DNA of 15,481 bases from Evtepia sp. GTDB lineage: Bacteria > Bacillota > Clostridia > Oscillospirales > Oscillospiraceae. Numbering within the stretch: the first letter of the stretch is position 1; each line of letters begins with the position of its first letter. This document shows, in pieces, positions 7,523-14,959 of this stretch. The notes under the pieces are model-generated. The model made no database searches, had not been told where the DNA came from, and worked only from the letters and a program-made list of their open reading frames with translations. The translations under genes were made by a program, and so were the position numbers. The stretch covers positions 1-15,481 of the forward strand of contig JAHHRP010000032.1 in assembly GCA_020025735.1 (NCBI GenBank), read 5' to 3'.

Positions 7523-8122
7523 GTGAAAGTTTTTTTGAAGATTCTGTTGCTTTGTTTGATGCTAAGTGGTGTTTTATTGACGGGATGTACACCTGGATCC
7601 CCTAAGCACACAGAGAGTAAAACGGCAACAGGACAGGAAGGCGGGGAAACGGTGGTGGAAGGTGGTGCGCTGACAGATTTCTCTGCTGAGATGCTGGATG
7701 GCAGCACCGCTGATAGCAGCCTTTTTGTGGGACATCCAGTGACGATGATCAATGTCTGGGCCACTTTTTGTGGTCCCTGTCTGAAGGAGATGCCTGACTT
7801 GGGTGTGCTGGCGGCAGAATATGCTGGGAAGAATGTGCGGATTGTGGGCCTGCTCAGTGATGTACGGCGTCCAGATGGGTCCTATGATACGGAATCTTTA
7901 GAACTGGCCTCTGATATTGTGGAGGAAACAGGAGCAGCCTATCCTCACCTGCTGCCATCGGATGATCTTATCCAACGGGTTTTGATGAATGTTCAGGTGG
8001 TGCCTACCACGTTCTTTGTGGATGAAAACGGTAAGCAGATTGGTCCAGTGATTACTGGGGCAAGATCCGCAGATCAGTGGCGAGACATTTTGGATGAAGT
8101 GCTGGCGGAGTCTGCGCCATGA
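7523..8122 (+). CDS. TlpA/ResA-like thioredoxin-fold lipoprotein
   Basis: A 199-residue thiol-disulfide oxidoreductase anchored outside the cytoplasmic membrane. Residues 1-22 form a lipoprotein signal peptide ending in the lipobox L-L-T-G-C (lipidated C22), followed by a flexible linker rich in T, E and G to about residue 50. The thioredoxin fold follows, with active site W-A-T-F-C-G-P-C (C83, C86) and the cis-proline at V-V-P-T-T-F (P161). Start is GTG at 7523 with GGAGG 7 bases upstream; the ATG just before it reads into an immediate stop. It is the first gene of a three-gene operon and overlaps the next gene by ATGA. A likely role is reducing or shuffling disulfides in exported proteins, or acting as an extracytoplasmic peroxide/thiol reductase, with electrons from the Fe-S membrane protein encoded downstream. 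The fold is sure; the partner is inferred. Confidence 0.93.
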   Translation: MKVFLKILLLCLMLSGVLLTGCTPGSPKHTESKTATGQEGGETVVEGGALTDFSAEMLDGSTADSSLFVGHPVTMINVWATFCGPCLKEMPDLGVLAAEYAGKNVRIVGLLSDVRRPDGSYDTESLELASDIVEETGAAYPHLLPSDDLIQRVLMNVQVVPTTFFVDENGKQIGPVITGARSADQWRDILDEVLAESAP

Positions 8123-8262
8123 GATGGAACAGAAACGCTGTTGCTGTCATGGTGCTGTGCCTGGGGGTTGTGTTCCTGGCAATCGGCACAATGCGTGGAG
8201 AGGCGGCTATGGTGTTGCAAAAGGCTGTGGTAATCTGTATGGAGTGTGTGGGTATTGGGTAA
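8119..8262 (+). CDS. CD1871A-like small CXXC membrane protein
   Basis: A 47-residue protein. It starts at the ATG overlapping the TGA of the thioredoxin gene (ATGA), with GGAG 8 bases upstream (8107-8110). It has one hydrophobic helix (about residues 7-24), then M-R-G-E, and ends in K-A-V-V-I-C-M-E-C-V-G-I-G, a C-x-x-C pair (C40, C43) almost at the C-terminus. This shape and ending match the CD1871A family of CXXC small proteins, which in clostridia sit between a thioredoxin-like gene and a 4Fe-4S membrane protein gene, exactly as here. No function is established for the family as far as I know; an electron or thiol relay between the two neighbours is an inference from gene order and the paired cysteines. 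Its 3' end overlaps the start of the next gene. Confidence 0.85.
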   Translation: MRWNRNAVAVMVLCLGVVFLAIGTMRGEAAMVLQKAVVICMECVGIG

Positions 8263-9160
8263 ACAGAAACGTGCATTGCTGCGTCTGTGGGTACAAGCGG
8301 GAGTGACAGCTTTGACCAATGGCTACTTGCGGGGGTTTGTAGAAGGAAAGATTTTTACGGGACCGACCAAGGCGGCTTGTGTGCCAGGCTTAAACTGTTA
8401 TTCCTGTCCCGGTGCCTTGGGCTCTTGCCCCATTGGCGCACTGCAAGCGGTGTTGGGCAGCCGGAAATTTCAAATGTCCTTTTATATCTTTGGCTTCCTA
8501 ATGGTTGTGGGGGCATTGTGCGGTCGGTTCATTTGTGGGTGGTTGTGCCCCTTTGGATTGGTGCAGGACCTGTTGTATAAAATCCCTGGGGTTAAAAAGT
8601 TGCGTAGGCTTCCAGGACACCGGGTGCTTAAGTGGCTCCGGTTTGTGGTGTTGGCGGGGTTTGTAATTCTGTTGCCCATGTTCGCGGTAGATATTGTGGG
8701 GCAGGGGGCACCTTGGTTCTGTAAATATCTGTGTCCTTCAGGAACCTTGATGGGAGGCGTGCCTCTGGTGGCAGCCAACACGGGATTACAAGCTGCCATT
8801 GGCTGGCTATACACCTGGAAGATGGCCCTTTTAATTGGTTTGCTGGTGCTGTCGGTGTTTGTGTGTCGGCCTTTTTGCCGTTATCTTTGTCCGCTGGGTG
8901 CGCTGTATGCCCCGTTTAATAAGTTCGCGCTTTACCGCTTTCAGTTGGATAAGGACAAGTGTATCTCTTGTGGAGAGTGTCAGCAGGCTTGTCATTTAGA
9001 CATTCCTGTGTGGAAGACCCCCAATAGTCTCGATTGTATTCGATGCGGTGACTGCCGTCGAGTCTGTCCAACTGGCGCGATAGGTACTAGTATTCAAAGT
9101 ATGGCGATCCAAAAACCTCGAAAGGGAGAGCAGCTGGTGCAGCAAGAGAGCAAAGAGTAA
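8255..9160 (+). CDS. Polytopic membrane 4Fe-4S binding protein (NapH/YccM-like)
   Basis: A 301-residue membrane iron-sulfur protein. Cysteine motifs in order: N-C-Y-S-C-P-G...S-C-P-I-G (48-61), C-G-R-F-I-C-G-W-L-C-P-F-G (89-101), C-K-Y-L-C-P-S-G (156-163), C-R-Y-L-C-P-L-G (208-215), then a soluble two-cluster ferredoxin domain with C-I-S-C-G-E-C-Q-Q-A-C (236-246) and C-I-R-C-G-D-C-R-R-V-C (261-271). Four or five hydrophobic helices lie before the ferredoxin part. This layout is that of the NapH/MauN/YccM group, which moves electrons between cytoplasmic donors and membrane or exported acceptors. The start is chosen as TTG at 8255 (GGAG at 8241-8244, 10-base spacing); GTG at 8246 is in frame but only 1 base from that GGAG. 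It probably supplies reducing power to the two upstream thiol proteins. Confidence 0.9.
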   Translation: MGKQKRALLRLWVQAGVTALTNGYLRGFVEGKIFTGPTKAACVPGLNCYSCPGALGSCPIGALQAVLGSRKFQMSFYIFGFLMVVGALCGRFICGWLCPFGLVQDLLYKIPGVKKLRRLPGHRVLKWLRFVVLAGFVILLPMFAVDIVGQGAPWFCKYLCPSGTLMGGVPLVAANTGLQAAIGWLYTWKMALLIGLLVLSVFVCRPFCRYLCPLGALYAPFNKFALYRFQLDKDKCISCGECQQACHLDIPVWKTPNSLDCIRCGDCRRVCPTGAIGTSIQSMAIQKPRKGEQLVQQESKE

Positions 9161-9218
9161 ACGGCATAGGGATTCAATGGGGCATCTCACAAAGATGTTG
9201 CAGAAAACATAGGAAAAG

Positions 9219-9261
9219 AAAAGTGGCGTGTAGTGTATAAATACATACATGCCACTTTTTT
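9219..9261. terminator. Hairpin terminator after the redox operon, probably bidirectional
   Basis: A stem formed by AAAAGTGGC and GCCACTTTT, continued inward by TGTA/TACA pairs with one G-T pair and one bulged G, closes a TAAA loop. It is followed by a T run on the + strand, and on the - strand by TTTTCTTTT. It lies 59 bp after the Fe-S gene and serves that operon, and possibly the converging AI-2E gene that ends at 9309. The rest of the 148-bp gap holds nothing clear. Confidence 0.85.
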
Positions 9262-9308
9262 ATAGGCCCATAGGCCCAGTTTGGGAGAATAAAGATGGAT
9301 GTTTTTGG

Positions 9309-10469
9309 TTAGGAGAGAGACTTAGGAGAAACCCCTTTTTTGGCCAGTCGGGCATTGACGCCTTGTCTGGCTAGGGCATAGAGCACGGAGCATAGAGGGA
9401 CGGCTAAAAGCATTCCTACGAGGCCGAAGGCGTTGCCGCCCAGGGTGACAGCGGCCAGCACCCAGATTCCTGGCAGACCCACAGACTTTCCTACTACACG
9501 GGGATAGATCAGGTTCCCCTCTAGCTGCTGAAGGATAATGAAGAAAAGAATGAACCACAACGCCTGAATTGGATGGACCAGCAGGATCAAAAAGGCACCG
9601 ATACCTACCCCGATGAAAGCGCCGAAAATGGGGATCAGGGCAGTAAATCCTACGAGAACCGAAATTACCCCAGCATAAGGCATTCTCAGAATCAGCATCC
9701 CGAAAAAGCACAAGGAACCCAAAATGACTGCCTCTGTCAGCTGTCCGGTGACGAAATGAAAGAAGGTACGATTGGTTAGTTGGGCGATCTCCGTGATCTG
9801 CTGGGCTCGTTTCTGGCTGAACAGGGCGAGGATAATCTTCTTAGCCTGACGGGACAGGGATTCTTTCTGGGCCAGGAGGTATAGAGCAAAAACGAAGCCC
9901 AGCACCAAATTGACCACCATAGAGAAGAGCGAGGAAGTGATGCCAATGGTGGTGTTGAGGAAGTCCTGTCCGTATTTAGAAAAAAACCCAAGAATCTGTT
10001 GTTGGATTTCCAGGACATTCAAGGAAAATTCTGGAAGGCGGATGGCATGACTAGAAAGAAACTCTGCCAGTTCACTCCACCAGACTTCCAGGATAGACAG
10101 TCGGGTGGGGAGAAGCGAGACAAAGCTGATGATGCTGTCCCGCAAGGCGGGGGCTACAATAAAGAAGATGGCAAAAAACACGCCGACCAACAGAAGGGTG
10201 GTTGCCAGCAGGCACACTGGACGCTGGGCAGCTTGCTGTCGGAGGCCAAACTTCTTGCCCCACAAAAGCTGCCAGCCTTTCTCTACGGGACGAAGAAAGA
10301 CATTGATCAGAAAGGCAAGACACGCGCCAATGAGGAGGGGCAGCTGCAGGGAGATAACGGTAGAAAACACTTGTGTGGCCTGTTGAGGATGGGTTAGTCC
10401 CCAGTAAAGCAATAGGCCGAACGCAATCAACAGCGCCAGCCGCTGCATATTTTTTTTGTTTAGGTCCAT
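9309..10469 (-). CDS. AI-2E/PerM family membrane protein
   Basis: A 386-residue polytopic protein of the AI-2E transporter (PerM/UPF0118) superfamily. Members range from proposed autoinducer-2 exporters to ion or small-molecule permeases; the substrate cannot be told here. Visible features are about eight hydrophobic helices, an amphipathic middle region between them, and the conserved C-terminal block with I-P-I-F-G-A-F-I-G, Q-Q-L-E-G-N-L-I-Y-P-R-V-V-G and G-L-V-G-M-L-L-A-V-P. The start is chosen at ATG 10469, with AAGGA 11 bases upstream; an in-frame GTG at 10478 is too close to that site. It is monocistronic, with its own promoter (10512-10540) and with terminators on both sides. Length is normal for the family (about 350-400). 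Confidence 0.92.
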   Translation of the reverse strand: MDLNKKNMQRLALLIAFGLLLYWGLTHPQQATQVFSTVISLQLPLLIGACLAFLINVFLRPVEKGWQLLWGKKFGLRQQAAQRPVCLLATTLLLVGVFFAIFFIVAPALRDSIISFVSLLPTRLSILEVWWSELAEFLSSHAIRLPEFSLNVLEIQQQILGFFSKYGQDFLNTTIGITSSLFSMVVNLVLGFVFALYLLAQKESLSRQAKKIILALFSQKRAQQITEIAQLTNRTFFHFVTGQLTEAVILGSLCFFGMLILRMPYAGVISVLVGFTALIPIFGAFIGVGIGAFLILLVHPIQALWFILFFIILQQLEGNLIYPRVVGKSVGLPGIWVLAAVTLGGNAFGLVGMLLAVPLCSVLYALARQGVNARLAKKGVSPKSLS

Positions 10470-10511
10470 AAACAGCACCGTCCTTTTCCGCGAGGCACTA
10501 TGGTGAAGAGC

Positions 10512-10540
10512 ATTTTACAGGAGAAGGGAAGTAAAGTCAA
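10512..10540 (-). promoter_or_regulatory. Promoter of the AI-2E family gene
   Basis: Read on the - strand: -35 TTGACT (10540-10535), 17-bp spacer, -10 TAAAAT (10517-10512). Both boxes are five-of-six matches to sigma-A consensus. The expected leader to the ATG at 10469 is about 35 bases. Confidence 0.8.
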
Positions 10541-10621
10541 TGGTCCAGAAGAAGAGAAAGTTGATTCATGCAAAAAATGGTTTATAGAACAGCAGGCAAC
10601 AATATACCTTAGAGCAAATAG

Positions 10622-10662
10622 GCGGCATAGATCAACGCCGGGAACGGGTTGATCTATGCCGC
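10622..10662. terminator. Long GC-rich hairpin downstream of the UvrA-like gene (terminator or repeat element)
   Basis: A 15-bp perfect inverted repeat (GCGGCATAGATCAAC and its complement) surrounds an 11-base centre that can add three more pairs (CCG/CGG) around a GGAA tetraloop, with one bulged G. It lies 115 bp after the stop of the UvrA-like gene and is the best terminator candidate for the six-gene operon, but the U run is weak on both strands (CTATTTG on -, TTTAG on +). A dispersed intergenic repeat is the alternative. Confidence 0.6.
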
Positions 10663-10777
10663 TTTAGTAGGACATCTCCACCCAAAATTCAGATGAGATG
10701 CCATGTATCCAGCTTGTCTGCTGCTTCCAAGTGCTCTTGGACACTTGCTTAATGGGGAGAGACTTGGGTCTTGGAGT

Positions 10778-13030
10778 TTATTGTTCCAGTGCTTTTTTCA
10801 GGTACGGGGCAGTAACAGAAACGGAAGAGTGAAGCATTTCTTCGGTCGTTCCCGTAAAGATAACGGTTCCGCCTTCCTCACCCCCGCCGGGACCGATTTC
10901 CACAACATAGTCTGCTGCCTTCAGAACCTCCAGATTGTGTTCGATGAGGAAAACGGAGTTCCCTTCCTCTACGATTCCGTCGAACAGGGAGATGATATTT
11001 TGGATATCCTTCAGATGTAGCCCATCGGTGGGTTCGTCCAAAACCAGAATCTGACCACGCCTGCCCAAATGGGAAGCCAGCTTCATGCGCTGCAATTCGC
11101 CGCCGGACAAGGTGGAGAGGGCCTGATTTAGATGAAGGTAGGAGAGGCCAACGGCGTCCAGGGGAGCAAGTTTTTCCTCAATCCGGGTACCAGCAAACCG
11201 CTGCATGGCCTGCTGAATGGTGAGATCCATTACCTGAGAGATGTTAAGACCATCCAGTTTATATTGGAGCGCCTCTGAGGAATAACGCAGCCCCTGACAG
11301 GCTTCACACACCATCTCCACAGAATCCATAAAGGCCATTTCAGAGACGATCACACCTTTGCCCTGACAGACAGGACAGGCCCCTGCCCCATTGAAGGAAA
11401 ATAGCCCGATTTTTTGTCCGCTTGCTTTTGCAAACAGCGCCCGGATCTCATCTGCAGCGCCCAAATAGGTGGCGGGGGTGGAACGTAGGCTGGTGCCGAT
11501 GTTTTTTTGACTGATGAGTGTGACCATATCTCCCATCTGCTGTGCAAAAGCCTGCATGAGAGAACTTTTTCCAGAACCGGCCACACCGGCAATGACTGTC
11601 AGCACACCTTTGGGCAGCTTGACAGATACATCTTTCAGATTATGTAGATGCAAGTGTTTCAGCGGGAACCATTCTTGGGGCGTGCGGACGACTGGCTTTA
11701 ACGGCGTTTTTTCCCGCAGCAGCTGTCCGGTCAAGGTGCTGCTGTTCAATAATTCAGGATATGCACCTGTAAAAAGAACTTCACCGCCCATCGTCCCAGC
11801 CCCGGGACCCATGTCGATGATATGGTCGGCAATTTCCATCATTTCTCTGTGGTGCTCCACCATTAGAACGGTGTTGCCTCGGTCCCGCAGGCCGATAATG
11901 GCTTCGCTGAGCCGATGGATGTCATGGCTGTGCAGCCCCACACTGGGTTCGTCCAAAATATAGAGGAGGTCAGAGAGGGCTGAGGTGTTGTATTTTGCAA
12001 TTTTGCACCGCTGGGCTTCTCCACCGGAGAGTGTCCCCATGGAGCGGTCTAAGGTGAGGTAGTCCAGGCCAATATCGATCAGTGCCCGGATGCGGCTGTG
12101 AAGCGAAGTTTTGATGTCCGCAGCAATCGGCTCTCGGATCTGCTCCAGCCATTGCAGGATCTCACCCAGGGGCATGGCAGAGACCTGGGCAATGTTCTTT
12201 CCGGCAATTTTGCAGGACAAAATTTTGGGATTTAACCGTGCCCCGCCGCACTCTGGACAGACACCTTGGGTTACCAGAGGTTCCAGCCTCTTCCAGTGAA
12301 CTTTGGCATCATCCCGCTTGAGCATCCGGTTCATCCGGTACATCAAGCCCTCGTATTTCCCGTTCTTATAATACTCCGGGGGTGGGTTTTTTAAGACCAT
12401 GGGCTCCTGGTATAAAAACAGGTGCAGTTCTTCCGGCGTGAAATCACGAATCTTCTTGTTCGGATCAAACAGCCCGCAGGCGCCATAGTACAGCCAGCGC
12501 CATTGCCCGGGTTCATAGGCTACATAACGGATTACGCCAGGCTCGTTCAGGCACTTGTCAAAGTCTACCAGCTTATGCACATCCAGCTCTGTGATTTCTC
12601 CCAATCCGTCGCAGCGGGGACAGCGTCCCTGGGGATGATTGAACGAGAAGGAGTCGGAGTATCCCACGAAAGGCTGACCAACCCGGGAAAAGAGCAGACG
12701 CAGCAAGGAATAGGTGTCGGTGTAGGTGCCCACAGTGGAACGCACCTGACCGGATGGCTTGCTTTGGTCGATCACAATGGCTGGGGGAAGGCTGTGGATC
12801 TGCCCCACATGAGGCCGACCGTATTTGGGCAGATACCGCTGGGTAAAGCTGGGAAAGGTTTCATTGAGTTCCCGGCGGGACTGGGCTGCTATGGTGTCTA
12901 GAACCAAGGAGCTTTTCCCCGAGCCGGAAACACCGGTCACAACGGTAATGGCGTGTTTGGGGATCTCCACAGAAATATGTTTGAGATTGTTCTGAACCGC
13001 ATCTATCACACGGATCGTATCCTGATGCAT
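10778..13030 (-). CDS. Short UvrA-like ABC ATPase without UvrB-binding domain (class II UvrA)
   Basis: A 750-residue twin ABC-ATPase of the UvrA family; repair-type UvrA has about 940-950 residues. First half: Walker A G-V-S-G-S-G-K-S-S (K39), signature L-S-G-G-E-A-Q-R (334-341), Walker B L-Y-I-L-D-E-P-S. Second half: Walker A G-V-A-G-S-G-K-S-S (from 482), signature L-S-G-G-E-L-Q-R (641-648), Walker B V-L-D-E-P-T. The second zinc module is intact, C-P-V-C-x19-C-E-A-C (552-578). After V-G-Q-P-F-V-G-Y the chain goes directly to F-S-F-N-H-P, so the UvrB-binding domain and the first cysteine pair of zinc module 1 are absent; only C-P-R-C (137-140) remains. Such class II UvrA proteins are linked to tolerance of DNA-binding drugs rather than UvrBC repair. 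AAAGGAG precedes two adjacent ATGs; 13030 has the better spacing (5 bases), 13033 is possible. Last gene of the operon. Confidence 0.92.
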   Translation of the reverse strand: MHQDTIRVIDAVQNNLKHISVEIPKHAITVVTGVSGSGKSSLVLDTIAAQSRRELNETFPSFTQRYLPKYGRPHVGQIHSLPPAIVIDQSKPSGQVRSTVGTYTDTYSLLRLLFSRVGQPFVGYSDSFSFNHPQGRCPRCDGLGEITELDVHKLVDFDKCLNEPGVIRYVAYEPGQWRWLYYGACGLFDPNKKIRDFTPEELHLFLYQEPMVLKNPPPEYYKNGKYEGLMYRMNRMLKRDDAKVHWKRLEPLVTQGVCPECGGARLNPKILSCKIAGKNIAQVSAMPLGEILQWLEQIREPIAADIKTSLHSRIRALIDIGLDYLTLDRSMGTLSGGEAQRCKIAKYNTSALSDLLYILDEPSVGLHSHDIHRLSEAIIGLRDRGNTVLMVEHHREMMEIADHIIDMGPGAGTMGGEVLFTGAYPELLNSSTLTGQLLREKTPLKPVVRTPQEWFPLKHLHLHNLKDVSVKLPKGVLTVIAGVAGSGKSSLMQAFAQQMGDMVTLISQKNIGTSLRSTPATYLGAADEIRALFAKASGQKIGLFSFNGAGACPVCQGKGVIVSEMAFMDSVEMVCEACQGLRYSSEALQYKLDGLNISQVMDLTIQQAMQRFAGTRIEEKLAPLDAVGLSYLHLNQALSTLSGGELQRMKLASHLGRRGQILVLDEPTDGLHLKDIQNIISLFDGIVEEGNSVFLIEHNLEVLKAADYVVEIGPGGGEEGGTVIFTGTTEEMLHSSVSVTAPYLKKALEQ

Positions 13031-13059
13031 CATTTCTCCTTTCCCGCCGGAGCAAAGGG

Positions 13060-13518
13060 TCAATCCTCAAGCGGCTGCATGATTTCTAAGATAATTCCGT
13101 CAGGGTCCCGGAAATAAAAGGCTTTGCTCCGCCCAAAACCTGCCTGTCGGAAATCAAATTCCTGGGGAGTGGAGAAGCACTCCACCCCCTGTTCCATCAG
13201 TTTCTGATAGATCGCATCGGCATCCTCTGTATAAAAGCAAAGCTCCGAGAGGGAAGTAGTGAAAAGATCCATGCGTTTGCGGTTAGTTTCATCCTCCAAA
13301 AATTGGATCAGTTCCACCGGCGGCATGTTCAGCTGTGTTGAGCCATTTAGATAAGCAACCCGTGCCTTGCAATTTTCCCGCTGGAACATAGCCTCGGTCT
13401 CTTTTCCCTCCATCAAGATTTCACCCTGATACTGAAGACCAAGCACATCCCTATAAAAGCCCACCGAGCGGTCCAGGTCGCTGACGGTCAATCCTACATG
13501 ATAAATTTGTCCAATCAT
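13060..13518 (-). CDS. VOC superfamily (glyoxalase/bleomycin-resistance-like) protein
   Basis: A 152-residue vicinal-oxygen-chelate protein with two beta-alpha-beta-beta-beta halves. The first half begins I-Y-H-V-G-L-T-V-S-D-L-D-R-S-V-G-F-Y-R-D-V-L-G (metal ligand candidate H7) and includes V-E-L-I-Q-F (E69). The second half has S-E-L-C-F-Y-T-E-D, where the usual His is replaced by Glu (E92), and F-R-D-P-D-G-I-I-L-E-I (E145). Metal binding would therefore be H/E/E/E if it exists. The start ATG at 13518 has GGGGGA about 4 bases upstream. It sits 13 bp after the DUF2871 gene and 29 bp before the UvrA-like gene. Family members detoxify methylglyoxal, modify fosfomycin, or bind bleomycin-like drugs; with this operon, detoxification or sequestration of an electrophile or drug is likely, but the substrate is unknown. 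Confidence 0.92.
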   Translation of the reverse strand: MIGQIYHVGLTVSDLDRSVGFYRDVLGLQYQGEILMEGKETEAMFQRENCKARVAYLNGSTQLNMPPVELIQFLEDETNRKRMDLFTTSLSELCFYTEDADAIYQKLMEQGVECFSTPQEFDFRQAGFGRSKAFYFRDPDGIILEIMQPLED

Positions 13519-13531
13519 AGCGTCCCCCTGC

Positions 13532-13948
13532 TTAGTTGCTTTCCGTTGATTTAATTAGGGCGTGGAACAGGAAGCCAAGGCCAACGGTTAAGATGACGTG
13601 GCCGATGCCTGCAAGCCCGCCGATCATGTGATCAGCAACGCTGCTGATGGGAAGGAAAAACAGCTGGGTAACGCCTCGAGCCGTCATAAATCCCAGTGTT
13701 ATGATCAAACCAATATTGTAGACCCATTTGAATTTGCCAAAGGATTTTTGATTTTCAATATGGAAGGTCTTCATAAACAGCGGAAGTACGGCGAAGACTG
13801 CTGTTCCCAAAGTCAGAGCATGTGTATGTACCAGCGACAGCATGGTTTCACTGGTGAAATTCGTCCAGTATGTAGCCTCGTGTGTAAAAAGTCCTGCGAT
13901 CAGACCGAAAACAAGGTAGGCCACTGCAATTTTGTACATTTTTTTCAT
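13532..13948 (-). CDS. DUF2871 family four-helix membrane protein
   Basis: A 138-residue protein with four hydrophobic helices (about 5-22, 37-58, 75-98, 108-130). It carries membrane-associated histidines: the L-V-H-T-H-A-L-T-L-G segment (H41, H43), then H107, H117 and H129. This pattern matches the DUF2871 family; the histidines recall heme- or metal-binding membrane proteins, but no function is established. Start is ATG 13948 with AGGAG 7 bases upstream; an upstream GTG or similar at 13978 would add a basic tail without a ribosome site. It lies 31 bp after the MarR gene and 13 bp before the VOC gene. Confidence 0.85.
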   Translation of the reverse strand: MKKMYKIAVAYLVFGLIAGLFTHEATYWTNFTSETMLSLVHTHALTLGTAVFAVLPLFMKTFHIENQKSFGKFKWVYNIGLIITLGFMTARGVTQLFFLPISSVADHMIGGLAGIGHVILTVGLGFLFHALIKSTESN

Positions 13949-13979
13949 GTAGCGTCTCCTATACCTATACAAATACAAA

Positions 13980-14408
13980 TTATGTTTTCAATTCCTGCGC
14001 TAAAGTACATAGAATTTTTGCATAGATTCGGAAGAAATCCTCCCTGTCTCTTTCCGAAAGTTTCTTGAGGACCTTCCCCTCCACCGTCTGCACAGAGCGA
14101 ATATATTCATCACAGAACAGTTGTCCTTTCTCTGTCAGATGAAGCTCCTTCTGTTTGCGAGATCCTTCTGCATAGGTGAGGTACACTAGCCCCGCTTTTT
14201 CCAAAGCTGCTACAGCCGCACTGGCCGTCTGTTTGGAATAACACCAGCTCTCACAAAAGACATTCTGGCATAGTGCATCCTCTGTTTCACAGATGGCGTA
14301 CAGAACCCAAAACTGGGCGTCTGGCAGTCCGCTCCGCTTTGCACATAGGTGATAGATCTCGTCTTGCTGTGTAGCCAGCTGATTCCATTTTTTTAATTCC
14401 TGATCCAT
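13980..14408 (-). CDS. MarR family transcriptional regulator, cysteine-rich
   Basis: A 142-residue winged-helix repressor of the MarR type. Flanking helices (about 5-25 and 105-141) should form the dimer interface. The DNA-binding part is centred on Y-S-K-Q-T-A-S-A-A-V-A-A-L-E-K-A-G-L-V (recognition helix, 58-75), with the wing at T-Y-A-E-G-S-R-K-Q-K-E-L-H-L-T-E-K-G (78-95). It has seven cysteines (C22, C40, C47, C52, C56, C98, C134), four of them within 17 residues in front of the recognition helix. This is unusual and suggests thiol-based sensing of oxidants or electrophiles, or metal binding. The start ATG at 14408 has GGAG 6 bases upstream. It lies inside the operon it may control (17 bp after the nitroreductase gene), so autoregulation through the palindrome at 15458-15477 is plausible. 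Confidence 0.92.
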   Translation of the reverse strand: MDQELKKWNQLATQQDEIYHLCAKRSGLPDAQFWVLYAICETEDALCQNVFCESWCYSKQTASAAVAALEKAGLVYLTYAEGSRKQKELHLTEKGQLFCDEYIRSVQTVEGKVLKKLSERDREDFFRIYAKILCTLAQELKT

Positions 14409-14425
14409 CTATCGCTCCTCTGCCT

Positions 14426-14941
14426 TTATTCCAGAACTTGCAGGATTTCGTCCAGTGATTTTCTCTTATAGTGGCGAGGGGATGGTGTGCTGTCGTTAGA
14501 CGCATAACCAATGGGAAACAGTGCGATCAACTCATAGTCCTGCATTTCAGGATAAATCTGCTTTAAACGAGGAGCGTCAAAATGACCCACCCACGTGGTG
14601 GCCAGACCCAGGTCATAAATGCGCAGCATCATGTGGGTAGCCACAATGCTGGCATCTACATCTGCAAAATTCCGATCATCAAAGGCTCTGACCCAGGCAT
14701 CACTAGCGCGATAACCTACCACCAGGAAAGTGTCTGCGCCAAATGTGCAGGGGGAAATCTGTTGGAGCTGCTCTTTGGCTTCCGTAGAGCGCATCCAGAA
14801 AATCTTAAATGGCTGTTTGTTGATAGCGGTGGGGGCTTGATTTGCGGCTTCAATGATTTGCATGACCAGATCCGGTTCAACTTTCCTGTCTGAAAACTGA
14901 CGGCAGGAATAGCGATTTGCTGCTAATTTCTGAAATTCCAT
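14426..14941 (-). CDS. Nitroreductase family flavoprotein
   Basis: A 171-residue FMN-dependent oxidoreductase of the nitroreductase family. The N-terminal R-Y-S-C-R-Q-F (R10, S12, R14) is the FMN-phosphate-binding segment; A-P-T-A-I-N-K-Q-P (37-45) is the conserved loop after helix 2; and G-L-A-T-T-W-V-G-H-F (112-121) with F-P-I-G-Y-A (142-147) forms the later FMN-contact region. It is the compact single-domain type, expected to dimerise and to use NAD(P)H to reduce nitroaromatics, quinones or other electrophiles. The start ATG at 14941 has AGGAGG 7 bases upstream. It is the second gene of the operon, 18 bp after the YbaK-like gene and 17 bp before marR, a position that fits a role in detoxifying what the MarR protein senses. 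Confidence 0.95.
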   Translation of the reverse strand: MEFQKLAANRYSCRQFSDRKVEPDLVMQIIEAANQAPTAINKQPFKIFWMRSTEAKEQLQQISPCTFGADTFLVVGYRASDAWVRAFDDRNFADVDASIVATHMMLRIYDLGLATTWVGHFDAPRLKQIYPEMQDYELIALFPIGYASNDSTPSPRHYKRKSLDEILQVLE

Positions 14942-14959
14942 TTTGAAACCTCCTCTGCG

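Larger units (their letters stand above)
10470..10777. other. Intergenic region between UvrA-like and AI-2E genes
   Basis: This 308-bp gene-free stretch contains the AI-2E gene promoter (10512-10540, - strand), a strong 15-bp inverted repeat (10622-10662), and a weaker 6-bp inverted repeat CAAGTG/CACTTG (10728-10747) just past the stop of the UvrA-like gene. No additional gene with a ribosome binding site was found. Confidence 0.6.

Noticed and set aside
10778..13030. Annotation as a repair excinuclease UvrA
   Set aside because: The protein is about 190 residues short, the UvrB-binding domain is missing, and the operon context is detoxification rather than uvrB/uvrC.
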